This document shows, piece after piece, positions 25,031 to 32,099 of a DNA stretch of 34,048 bases. The position numbers were made by a program, and so were the translations under genes. Every line of letters starts with the position of its first letter. Position 1 is the stretch's first letter. Under the pieces are notes generated by a model that saw only the letters and a program-made list of their open reading frames with translations, was not told the DNA's origin and searched no databases. Source of the stretch: an uncultured Lachnospiraceae bacterium (GTDB lineage Bacteria > Bacillota > Clostridia > Lachnospirales > Lachnospiraceae); contig CANQSA010000025.1 of NCBI GenBank assembly GCA_947626415.1, positions 1 to 34,048 on the forward strand. The letters are read 5' to 3'.

Positions 25031-26323
25031 TTAAAAACGTCTGCCGTCTTCCGCGTCCGTATAAATGTAATCATTCAGCACCGGCTGCAGTCCCTGGGCA
25101 CAGATAGCGTCATACATTTCGTCAAAACTTCTGCTGTCGGCGATCTCAAACTGCTCGTCTCCGGCCGCCGCTTCCTCTTTTCCGCTGTACTTGGCCTCAT
25201 GGTCGCCGATTCCCGTACTGACGCCTGCAGATACCTTCGTGGCCGCGATCCGGATGATTCCGTTACGGAACCGGGCATTTTCCCGGGAAGAAACCGTAAT
25301 GCCCGCAAAAGGCAGGAAAATCCGGTAGGCACACAAGATCTGACACAGCTGTTTCTCATGCACGTCCCGCGGATTGATCTTTTCATTGTTGATGATCGGC
25401 CGAAGTCTCGGACAGGAGAGCGACATTTCCGCATGAGGATATTTTCGCTGCAGATAATATACATGCAGCCCGGTCGCCAACGCGTCTTTTCGGAAATCGT
25501 CCAGTCCCAGCAGTGCCGAGAATCCCACGCCGCGCATACCGCCGCGCAGGGCGCGTTCCTGTGCTTCAAACCGGTAAGGCCATACCCGCTTGTGTCCCAT
25601 CAGATGCAGCGTCTCATATTTATCCGGGTTATAGGTCTCCTGAAAAACCGTGATATAATCCGCGCCGCACTGATGCAGGTACGCGTACTCATCCGTATTG
25701 ACCGGATAGATCTCCAGCCCTACATTCCGGAAATATTTCCGTGCCAGTTTACACGCTTCCCCGATATAGTTCAAATCGCTCATTTTGCGGCTTTCTCCGG
25801 TCAGCATCAATATTTCTTCGATGCCGGAATCCGCGATCACTTTCATTTCCCGCTCGATCTCTTCCATGGTCAGCTTTTTCCGGTGAATCTGATTATAGCA
25901 GTTAAATCCGCAGTAAATACAATAGTTTTCACAATAGTTGGCAATATAAAGCGGCGTAAATATGTAGACACTGTTTCCGAAATGTTTTCTGGTTTCCAAC
26001 TGTGCCTTTTCGGCCATTTGTTCCAGAAACGGCAATGCTGCCGGAGACAGCAGGGCTTTAAAATCTTCAATCGTGCAGGTATCATGGCTTAGCGCTGCCG
26101 CCACATCCGCAGCGGTATATTTGTCATAATCATATGCCGCCATCTGTGCCATCACCCGTTCCCGCACATCGGACCGGATCTGCTCCATTCCCTCCATATA
26201 GGCCATATGGTCAGCCCGGCTGGACGGATCCTGTTCCAGCCTGCGCTTTTTCTCCAGAGCTTCACCCGTTAACGCACTGTTTTCAATCAAAAACTGATTC
26301 TCTTCCATAAGTTGATTCTCCAT
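25031..26323 (-). CDS. thiH: 2-iminoacetate synthase ThiH (radical SAM tyrosine lyase)
   Basis: A 430-residue radical SAM enzyme that cleaves tyrosine to dehydroglycine for the anaerobic thiazole pathway, working with ThiG. The CxxxCxxC cluster motif is CENYCIYCGF with Cys131, Cys135 and Cys138. Conserved segments include LMLTGE, LEIYPVNTDEYAYL, VFQETYNP, GVGFSALLGL and SLSCPRLRP. Compared with Escherichia ThiH there is an N-terminal extension of about 40 residues. The start is nevertheless supported by GGGAG inside the end of thiG. The gene begins 2 bp after the thiG stop. Use of ThiH rather than the glycine oxidase ThiO fits an anaerobe. Confidence 0.96.
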   Translation of the reverse strand: MENQLMEENQFLIENSALTGEALEKKRRLEQDPSSRADHMAYMEGMEQIRSDVRERVMAQMAAYDYDKYTAADVAAALSHDTCTIEDFKALLSPAALPFLEQMAEKAQLETRKHFGNSVYIFTPLYIANYCENYCIYCGFNCYNQIHRKKLTMEEIEREMKVIADSGIEEILMLTGESRKMSDLNYIGEACKLARKYFRNVGLEIYPVNTDEYAYLHQCGADYITVFQETYNPDKYETLHLMGHKRVWPYRFEAQERALRGGMRGVGFSALLGLDDFRKDALATGLHVYYLQRKYPHAEMSLSCPRLRPIINNEKINPRDVHEKQLCQILCAYRIFLPFAGITVSSRENARFRNGIIRIAATKVSAGVSTGIGDHEAKYSGKEEAAAGDEQFEIADSRSFDEMYDAICAQGLQPVLNDYIYTDAEDGRRF

Positions 26324-26325
26324 CT

Positions 26326-27093
26326 CTAATCTCCCAAAAATCCGGTCAGTGGATCAGAGGCTTCGCTGCCTCTCTGCAGTACCCGTCCCATACCGGTCAG
26401 ATATGCGGTTCTTCCTGCTTCAATGGCCTTCTTAAATGCGCCTGCCATTGCCGGGATATCACCCGCCGTAGCGATCGCCGTATTTGCCATAATGGCAGCC
26501 GCGCCCATTTCCATTGCCTCACAGGCCTGGGAAGGGCGTCCGATCCCCGCGTCTACAATGATCGGCAGTTCAATCTCATCGATCAGAATCTGGATAAATT
26601 CCTTGGTTGCCAGCCCTTTATTAGAACCGATCGGAGCCGCTAACGGCATGATACACGCCGCGCCTGCCTCCGCCAGACTCCGTGCCACATTCAGATCCGG
26701 GTACATATACGGCATAACTACATAACCTTCCTTCGCAAGGATCTCCGTAGCCCTGATCGTCTCATAATTATCCGGCAGCAGATATTTGGAATCCCGCATG
26801 ATCTCAATTTTCACAAAATCACCACAACCCATTTCCCGTGCCAGATGCGCGATCCGCACCGCTTCCTCCGCTGTTCTGGCACCGGACGTATTGGGCAGAA
26901 GCGTAACCCCCTCCGGAATATAGTCCAGAATATTTTCCTCCTTCTTCGTATTGGCCCTGCGCAGCGCCAATGTAATGATCTCCGCGCCTGCGTCCTCAAT
27001 CGCTGCCTTGATCAGACTCAGATTGTATTTCCCCGAGCCCAGAATAAAACGGGACGTAAATTCATGTCCGCCTAAAGTAAATGTATCCTTCAT
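26326..27093 (-). CDS. thiG: Thiazole synthase ThiG
   Basis: A 255-residue TIM-barrel enzyme that forms the thiazole phosphate of thiamin from deoxyxylulose phosphate, dehydroglycine and ThiS thiocarboxylate. The Schiff-base lysine is Lys95 in [17 protein letters not shown] at the N-terminus, [27 protein letters not shown] and [18 protein letters not shown] are family marks. GGAGG 5 nt before the ATG at 27093 fixes the start; an ATG 12 nt upstream belongs to the ribosome site. It is separated from thiS by 457 bp of hairpin repeats, which is unusual for genes whose products act as a pair. Confidence 0.97.
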   Translation of the reverse strand: MKDTFTLGGHEFTSRFILGSGKYNLSLIKAAIEDAGAEIITLALRRANTKKEENILDYIPEGVTLLPNTSGARTAEEAVRIAHLAREMGCGDFVKIEIMRDSKYLLPDNYETIRATEILAKEGYVVMPYMYPDLNVARSLAEAGAACIMPLAAPIGSNKGLATKEFIQILIDEIELPIIVDAGIGRPSQACEAMEMGAAAIMANTAIATAGDIPAMAGAFKKAIEAGRTAYLTGMGRVLQRGSEASDPLTGFLGD

Positions 27094-27106
27094 GATTACC
27101 TCCATT

Positions 27107-27550
27107 CCGAAAATCTTTTCGTTTTTTTATTCGAGTTTGCGCTCATGCAAACTCGCCAGGTGAAACCTTAGATTTTCTTAGGCGTATGCTTTTCTACGCC
27201 TTAGAAAATCTTTTCGCCTTTTTCCGAGTTTGCTTGCGCAAACTCGCCAGGTGAAACCTTAGATTTTCTTTGGCGTATGCTTTTTTACGCCTTAGAAAAT
27301 CTTTTCACCTTTTTCCGAGTTTGCTTGCGCAAACTCGCCAGGTGAAACCTTAGATTTTCTTTGGCGTATGCTTTTTTACGCCTTAGAAAATCTTTTCACC
27401 TTTTTCCGAGTTTGCCTGCGCAAACTCGCCAGGTGAAACCTTAGAAAATCTTTTCGCTTTTTCCGAGTTTGCTTGCGCAAACTCGCCAGGCGAAACTTTA
27501 GATTTTCTTGGGCGTATGCTTTTTTACGCCTTAGAAAATCTTTTCGCCTT
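27107..27550. repeat. Tandem array of five hairpin units between thiS and thiG
   Basis: Units start at 27132 (93 bp), 27225 (91), 27316 (91), 27407 (57) and 27464 (87), preceded by a partial tail from 27107. Each full unit holds hairpin A, CGAGTTTGC / GCAAACTCG with a variable 4-6 nt loop, and hairpin B. Hairpin B is a nested stem: AGGTGAAA/TTTCACCT outside, AGATTTTCT/AGAAAATCT in the middle, GGCGTA/TACGCC inside. On the plus strand hairpin B is followed by a T-run. Unit 4 lacks the middle and inner part of hairpin B. The array ends exactly at the thiS stop codon. No reading frame in it looks coding. Confidence 0.9.
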
Positions 27551-27748
27551 TTAGCCGCCTCCTACAAACCGCACCACTTCTATCATATCTCCGTCCTGGA
27601 TCACCCGTTCTCCAAACGTGGTCTTCGGCACGATCTCTCCGTTGCATTCTACTGCTACATATCTGCCGGGATATCCGTGCTCCGTCAGATAGTCCAGGAT
27701 GGTTTTTCCTGCGGCATCCGCCGCCTGTTCTCCGTTGACTGTTACCAT
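27551..27748 (-). CDS. thiS: Sulfur carrier protein ThiS
   Basis: A 65-residue ubiquitin-like sulfur carrier. Its C-terminal Gly is converted to a thiocarboxylate that donates sulfur to ThiG. The start MVTVNGE and the end VVRFVGGG (terminal Gly-Gly preserved) match the family, as does the length. AAAGGAG 6 nt before the ATG is a strong ribosome site. It is the first gene after a leader of about 380 nt. The usual neighbour thiF, which adenylates ThiS, is missing from the window. Confidence 0.95.
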   Translation of the reverse strand: MVTVNGEQAADAAGKTILDYLTEHGYPGRYVAVECNGEIVPKTTFGERVIQDGDMIEVVRFVGGG

Positions 27749-28130
27749 CTTGCTCTCCTTTCTTCCTCTTGCAAAGCGTTACTTTTTCCTCTTACGCTCG
27801 TGCGCATCTCCATAGCTCATACTCTACGTTATGATTACGGATTGCTCCGCGGCTTACCGCTCTCGCAATCCTGCCTGCCATTCGGGTTCCATGGGGCCCC
27901 TTTTGCAGACTTATGACGCTGTAATCCAAAATGAATCCTGCAGCGCAGGATTCTCGCGCCGAGCGTAGCTGCCACTATGGCAGCTTTTTCCTCTTACGCT
28001 CGTGCGCATCTCCACGGTCTTTTTTCTTTCACCGGAAAATCTATTTGATTTTCCGGTGAAAGAAAAAAGACCGCATGAAAGAGACACCCGAGGTGGTGTC
28101 CCCCTTCATGCGATCCGAAAATCTACACTC
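27749..28130 (-). ncRNA. Structured 5' leader of the thi operon
   Basis: About 380 nt between the promoter and thiS. In transcription order: hairpin H1 (28072-28112, outer stem CGCATGAA/TTCATGCG); hairpin H2 (28016-28072, perfect 26-bp stem, 5-nt loop); AGCTGCC/GGCAGCT (27967-27985); GAATCCTGC/GCAGGATTC (27933-27953); and GGATTGC/GCAATCC (27839-27871). A 31-bp direct repeat stands at 27782-27812 and 27984-28014. I looked for the TPP riboswitch core (CUGAGA, ACC..GAUC) and did not see it. Whether this is a regulatory RNA or a collection of repeats is open. Confidence 0.55.
28061..28112 (-). terminator. Terminator-like hairpin early in the thi leader
   Basis: H1 read on the minus strand: CGCATGAA pairs with TTCATGCG, an inner GACACC/GGTGTC stem follows, then GTC and six T. 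It resembles an attenuator placed about 20 nt after the start site. The T-run is also one arm of the 26-bp hairpin H2, so termination and H2 formation would compete. Confidence 0.5.
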
Positions 28131-28137
28131 TTTCGTT

Positions 28138-28166
28138 ATTATATAAGTTCAAAGTGAAAATGTCAA
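28138..28166 (-). promoter_or_regulatory. Perfect consensus promoter of the thi operon
   Basis: On the minus strand, TTGACA (28161-28166), a 17-bp spacer and TATAAT (28138-28143), both boxes exact. The -35 box overlaps the TGA stop (28163-28165) of the upstream gene, and no terminator separates the two operons. Transcription should start near 28131. Confidence 0.8.
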
Positions 28167-28864
28167 GTTTTATTCCCTTCTTTAGCAACTGTCCTATATT
28201 TTGATAATAATTGTTCTTTCATAAGAACAATTTTCTCATTTGCCTCATTTGAAGATATAAAAAATTCATTGTCTTTTACCTGCTTATAGCTGACATAAGT
28301 ACTATTTATATCCTGAGATGTCTGGGGTATATTTGGAATATCCTCATAGCAGAATATCGGAGCAAGAATAAATTTATCACTTTGTATATATATTGTCTCT
28401 TCACTATACGTATTGAGTTTTCTATCTAAAAAAATAAGATATGTTTTCCCCGGAATCATTTCATTGACAAAGCCCATATTGATAAGCGGCATTCCATTAT
28501 ATAAAGTGTCTTCTTCCATACTTAAACGCGTACCGGCTCTTGCTATTTCAAAAACATCTCCTTCTTTTATATTTTCGCCTTTAAAAACATTCTGTACGCT
28601 GACTTTTTGCGTGACACAGGCATATCTGTATTGAAAGGTATCCTCACACCGTATAGCCAATATGATCTCGCTGGAGTCTAGATTTTTCCGCATATTCTCA
28701 AGCTGCAATTCCAGCAGATCATCACTAATCAGAGCAACCGCAAAATCATCTAGCACATTCTCTTTTTCATTAAAATCCTGATAGGAACTTTTACAATATA
28801 AGCCAGCACCAATTGCTATGAGAACTATAATCGAGGTAATGGCAAAGACATATCTTAGCTGCAT
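28163..28864 (-). CDS. Membrane-anchored protein with NTR-like pattern, last gene of ABC operon
   Basis: A 233-residue protein I cannot assign to a named family. One hydrophobic segment at about 5-22 anchors it. The outside part contains ...VTQKVSVQNVFKGENIKEGDVFEIARAGT... and GFVNEMIPGKTYLIFLDRK. This spacing (V.NVFKG, EGD, PG..YLIFL) resembles OB-fold/NTR-like domains of bacterial surface proteins, but it is only a pattern match. GGGAGG 7 nt before the ATG at 28864 sets the start, overlapping the ATPase gene by 10 bp. It may be a lipid- or membrane-side partner of the exporter. The stretch is visibly AT-rich. Confidence 0.7.
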   Translation of the reverse strand: MQLRYVFAITSIIVLIAIGAGLYCKSSYQDFNEKENVLDDFAVALISDDLLELQLENMRKNLDSSEIILAIRCEDTFQYRYACVTQKVSVQNVFKGENIKEGDVFEIARAGTRLSMEEDTLYNGMPLINMGFVNEMIPGKTYLIFLDRKLNTYSEETIYIQSDKFILAPIFCYEDIPNIPQTSQDINSTYVSYKQVKDNEFFISSNEANEKIVLMKEQLLSKYRTVAKEGNKT

Positions 28865-29508
28865 ACTGTTTCCTCCCATCTCCTCACCATTCCATTTTTT
28901 ACATAATAAATTTCATCTGAAAGCATCTGAATATCTTCTTTGTTATGACTTGCTATCAGAATTAACGCCCCTCTCTGTTTTTCTTCTTTGATAATTTCCC
29001 TTATAGCATTTACGCCCTTTTCATCCAGAGCATTCGTTGGCTCATCCAAAAGAAGGATATCCGGTTTTTCCATAATCGCCTGCGCAAATACGATACGCTG
29101 TTTCATTCCCAGAGAATATTTTCTGAAAGTTCGCCTGTCTTCGGGATCAAGTCCTACCCGTTTTATCGTTTCTCTGATCTCAGGTTCACTTATTTTATGA
29201 TTAAGCTTCGCTAATAATTTTAAATTCTCCAACCCGGTTAATTCCGGATAAAGTCCTGCATTTTCAATAATAATTCCCAGATTGGGAAGTACTTTCATAT
29301 CTTTATGCAAAATCTTTCCATTTAATATAATTTCACCTTCAGATACATCCATTAATCCGGATATTGCCCGAAAAAGCATCGTCTTCCCTGACCCGTTTTC
29401 TCCAACGAATCCGTAAACATTCCCGCTTTTTAAATCTAAATTAACATCAGATAATATAGTCTTACCCTTCAACTGCTTGCTGACATGACTGACAACCAAA
29501 TTGAGCAT
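28855..29508 (-). CDS. Short ABC transporter ATP-binding protein
   Basis: A 217-residue ABC ATPase with Walker A GENGSGKT (36-43), signature YSLGMKQR (131-138), Walker B ILLLDEP (151-157) and switch His188 in IASHNKED. The YSLGMKQR signature and small size are typical of exporters for bacteriocin immunity or peptide resistance (BcrA/LanF-like). GGAGG lies 9 nt before the ATG. It sits between two permease genes and a membrane-anchored gene in a tight operon, so it should energise them. Confidence 0.92.
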   Translation of the reverse strand: MLNLVVSHVSKQLKGKTILSDVNLDLKSGNVYGFVGENGSGKTMLFRAISGLMDVSEGEIILNGKILHKDMKVLPNLGIIIENAGLYPELTGLENLKLLAKLNHKISEPEIRETIKRVGLDPEDRRTFRKYSLGMKQRIVFAQAIMEKPDILLLDEPTNALDEKGVNAIREIIKEEKQRGALILIASHNKEDIQMLSDEIYYVKNGMVRRWEETVCS

Positions 29509-29510
29509 GA

Positions 29511-30284
29511 TTACATTCCTCCGGTTTCCTGATTCGATTCAATAAAATTATGTTTATTTACAACAAAAAAACTACACCATAACAATAAAGCAGCAATACC
29601 CATAAACAATAACATAGAAATTAAATAGTCATTATTACTATTGCGCATACTAAAAATCAGATAATAAAATGGGTTAATTTTGATGATCCACTCATACTGT
29701 TCCAGAATAACACCTTCCGGAGCAAACAGATTACCTGCAATTGCAAACGCGGCAATAAAGAACAGGTTAATCCCTTCAACAACTATAAAGCCGATATTAC
29801 TGTTAAAAACAATAGAAAGCAAATTGATTCCAAGCGTAACAACAAATAAATACAGCGAGTAAATCACCATATAATAACAAAACATTTTCCATATACTCGC
29901 ATCAATTTTTACTTTGGAAACAAGGCTGCATACTACTAATCCGGATATGAGCATCACAAATAAGTATAAACAGCAAAACAAAAACAATCTCAAGATTTCT
30001 TTGAAAAGCCACCTGGTTCTTTTTGTATATCTGGAGAAAAAATAAATACTGGCAGTACAAAAATGCCGATATATATATGAGCCAAAAAAGGCTTGAAAAA
30101 ATAACAGTGGGAAAAACCAGTATGTAATTTGCGGCAGGTATTGCGTAAAGTAACCGATTTCATCCATTCCAAATAAGCAGATAACATCAGAAGCAAAAAA
30201 TCCATCATTTTTTACAGCAAATCCCAATATGCAAATGGCTCCGCAAAAAAAAGCTATCCATAGAAATCTCAGGTAATATTTCAT
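29511..30284 (-). CDS. ABC-2-like permease subunit, second
   Basis: A 257-residue very hydrophobic protein with about six helices, rich in Phe, Tyr and Ile, with short loops. There is no strong family motif, but size, topology and position directly before the ATPase gene make it the likely second membrane subunit of the exporter. Its ATG overlaps the stop of the preceding permease (ATGA), and 2 bp separate it from the ATPase gene. An immunity-type permease (LanE/LanG-like) is the nearest guess. Confidence 0.75.
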   Translation of the reverse strand: MKYYLRFLWIAFFCGAICILGFAVKNDGFFASDVICLFGMDEIGYFTQYLPQITYWFFPLLFFQAFFGSYIYRHFCTASIYFFSRYTKRTRWLFKEILRLFLFCCLYLFVMLISGLVVCSLVSKVKIDASIWKMFCYYMVIYSLYLFVVTLGINLLSIVFNSNIGFIVVEGINLFFIAAFAIAGNLFAPEGVILEQYEWIIKINPFYYLIFSMRNSNNDYLISMLLFMGIAALLLWCSFFVVNKHNFIESNQETGGM

Positions 30285-31108
30285 ATTAAATCATCCCTTT
30301 TGATTTTAATTCTAACAAGGAAAAAGGATACAATTAATAAAACTGCTAAAAAAATGGCATACACAATATAATTTTTTTCTTTGATATTAAAAATTCGAAG
30401 AATAAAAAAATAGTTTATGGTATAATCCAAGTTCAAAATCTTTTCTAAAAAAGATATCAGATAAAACAAAACGTATATTGGAAAAAATGTGAATATCTTA
30501 AATCTAAAAAAAGAAAATGTTACGATTGCAAAATTAAACATTGCCAAAATCCCGGACACGATACCGAAAAAAAATGTCATAACACATGCATAGAGCACTT
30601 TATGATTAATAAACAGTTGAAAAAGCAAATTCCGGTTTTCATTTTCTATCGTCTGTATATATTGAAAGCAGGAAGGGTCGCCTGCTGAACGCAGGTCAAA
30701 GCAAATTCCTTCTAACACAATTTCTATAAAAAAGGGAACTGTAAAAACCAGAAAGGTTGTGATAAACACAACAACCAGTTTTGCATACCAATAATATTCT
30801 TTCCCTGTCTTTGATTCAATATAAATTTTTACTTTAGTTTCTTTATCAGTAAGATACGTACAAGCTGTAGGAAAAACTACGAGTATGGGAAAAAATTGCA
30901 TCAAAAAGTAACCGCTTACGGACCAATCCGATAATGTCAGCAGCTTGATAGGATCATGCATTTGAGATATGTATTGAATATCACGATTGTTAATCATGTT
31001 TGTATAAAAGTTTATCATAACAAAAGCCAATACAACAAAAAAGGTAACAATCACTGTTTTTTTTCTAAGTATTCCCGATAACTGCATTCTCACCGAATTA
31101 ATAAACAT
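30281..31108 (-). CDS. ABC-2-like permease subunit, first
   Basis: A 275-residue membrane protein with about six helices, starting with a short cytoplasmic MFINSVRMQLSGILRKK and TM1, followed by a long loop with YLTDKETKVKIYIESKTGKEYYWYAKL, as seen in ABC-2 permeases. The chosen ATG at 31108 has GGAGG 8 nt upstream; an ATG 15 nt earlier lies in that site. First gene of the four-gene operon. The decayed IS91 element begins about 45 bp upstream, and no clear promoter is left between them. Confidence 0.78.
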   Translation of the reverse strand: MFINSVRMQLSGILRKKTVIVTFFVVLAFVMINFYTNMINNRDIQYISQMHDPIKLLTLSDWSVSGYFLMQFFPILVVFPTACTYLTDKETKVKIYIESKTGKEYYWYAKLVVVFITTFLVFTVPFFIEIVLEGICFDLRSAGDPSCFQYIQTIENENRNLLFQLFINHKVLYACVMTFFFGIVSGILAMFNFAIVTFSFFRFKIFTFFPIYVLFYLISFLEKILNLDYTINYFFILRIFNIKEKNYIVYAIFLAVLLIVSFFLVRIKIKRDDLI

Positions 31109-31153
31109 AAAAACAGCCTCCATTTATTTTATAAATATCTTACAAAAAAATTT

Positions 31154-31713
31154 GTTCCCTTCCGCTGTCACAGCCGTTTTCTGTTCCATCTGCGGTAACA
31201 AGTATGCCATAGAACTCACTACATCCATGTCCTTTCAACTTATAAACGCCCCGCACCGTCATTGTGTTTTTACTATTATGGTGTTACACAAAGAGGGATT
31301 CTATGTCTATGCAAAACCTAACAAATGTAATCCTAAGACGGTTGTGAAATACATTGGCCGCTACCTTGGACGGCCTGTGATCGCTATTTCTCGCATTGAC
31401 AGTTACGATGGCGACTTCGTCACCTTCCACTACAACCGCCACGAGGATGACAAATATGTGCGGGAAACCATTCCTGTCATGGAATTCATCCAGCGTCTCA
31501 TCCGCCATATCCCGCGAAAAGCATCATATTTACAGAAGTTTTAATCAGTGACGCACTGCCATCCTCTCCGCATTCGGCTATGATCCCCTGAAATGTGAGT
31601 GTGGAACAACTATGCTGTTTTTAGAGCTTTACTTTAATTACAAACGTGTTTCTCTGGAAGAAATGTACAAGAAAGTCATGTCCCGTTCCTGTGGAAAGAG
31701 GTCTTCTGCATGA
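31154..31713 (+). pseudogene. Decayed IS91-type (Y2, zinc-binding) transposase
   Basis: Three fragments of one IS91-family transposase lie in changing frames. The first, VPFRCHSRF from 31154, shifts by one base into CSICGNKYAIELTTSMSFQLINAPHRHCVFTI. That fragment joins directly to HKEGFYVYAKPNKCNPKTVVKYIGRYLGRPVIA...RHIP, so an internal part holding the catalytic tyrosine region is missing. After a further gap and frame change, 31552-31713 gives AILSAFGYDPLKCECGTTMLFLELYFNYKRVSLEEMYKKV. The 5' end is absent. The element cannot be active. Confidence 0.82.
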
Positions 31714-31765
31714 CTTCCCAAACTCCTTCCTATGTGGTATACTCCTTCCAGGGAAGGAGGCCGAC

Positions 31766-31938
31766 ATGAAACCGGATATAGAGAAAGTACGTAAAAATAT
31801 ATAGATGATCCACCGAAAGACATGACATCCGAGGGCATTCGCCATATGAGCGAGGATAAACTTCTGGATATGGGTTATTTTATAAACGGCGATGAACTTG
31901 ATGACGATTTTGGTGAAGAAGGTTTTTATATCTTCTGA
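31766..31938 (+). pseudogene. Broken small IS-associated ORF
   Basis: GGAAGGAGG precedes an ATG at 31766 giving MKPDIEKVRKNI and then a stop. Skipping one base restores DDPPKDMTSEGIRHMSEDKLLDMGYFINGDELDDDFGEEGFYIF to a TGA at 31936-31938. It directly follows the transposase remnant and was probably an accessory ORF of the same element. The family is unknown to me. Confidence 0.6.
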
Positions 31939-31965
31939 TCCTGTATCGTCTATTATTCATGTCCC

Positions 31966-32012
31966 AAACGCATGTTTATCTAACATATGTTTCAGTACAC
32001 ATGCGTTTTTTT
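31966..32012 (+). terminator. Terminator-like hairpin at the end of the IS remnant
   Basis: AAACGCATGT (31966-31975) pairs with ACATGCGTTT (31999-32008), 10 bp with a 23-nt loop, followed by T to 32012. It may be a plus-strand terminator or the terminal hairpin of the IS91-type element. Confidence 0.6.
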
Positions 32013-32046
32013 CATGCCCACAAAAATTCGAACTTCCCTATAAAGT

Positions 32047-32084
32047 AAAAAACAGAATCTAAAAAAATTTCAGGTCCTGTTTTT
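32047..32084 (-). terminator. Terminator of the secreted-protein gene
   Basis: On the minus strand AAAAACAG (from 32084) pairs with CTGTTTTT (to 32048), ending in a run of six T. It begins 16 nt after the stop of the minus-strand gene at 32100. Confidence 0.55.
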
Positions 32085-32099
32085 ATAGCACTCTAATGG

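Noticed and set aside
27107-27550. CRISPR array
   Set aside because: Whole units of about 91 bp are repeated, with no unique spacers between short repeats, and no cas gene is near.
27473-27916. Plus-strand open frame across the array, thiS and leader
   Set aside because: It runs antisense to thiS and through hairpins, has no ribosome site and no protein-like pattern.
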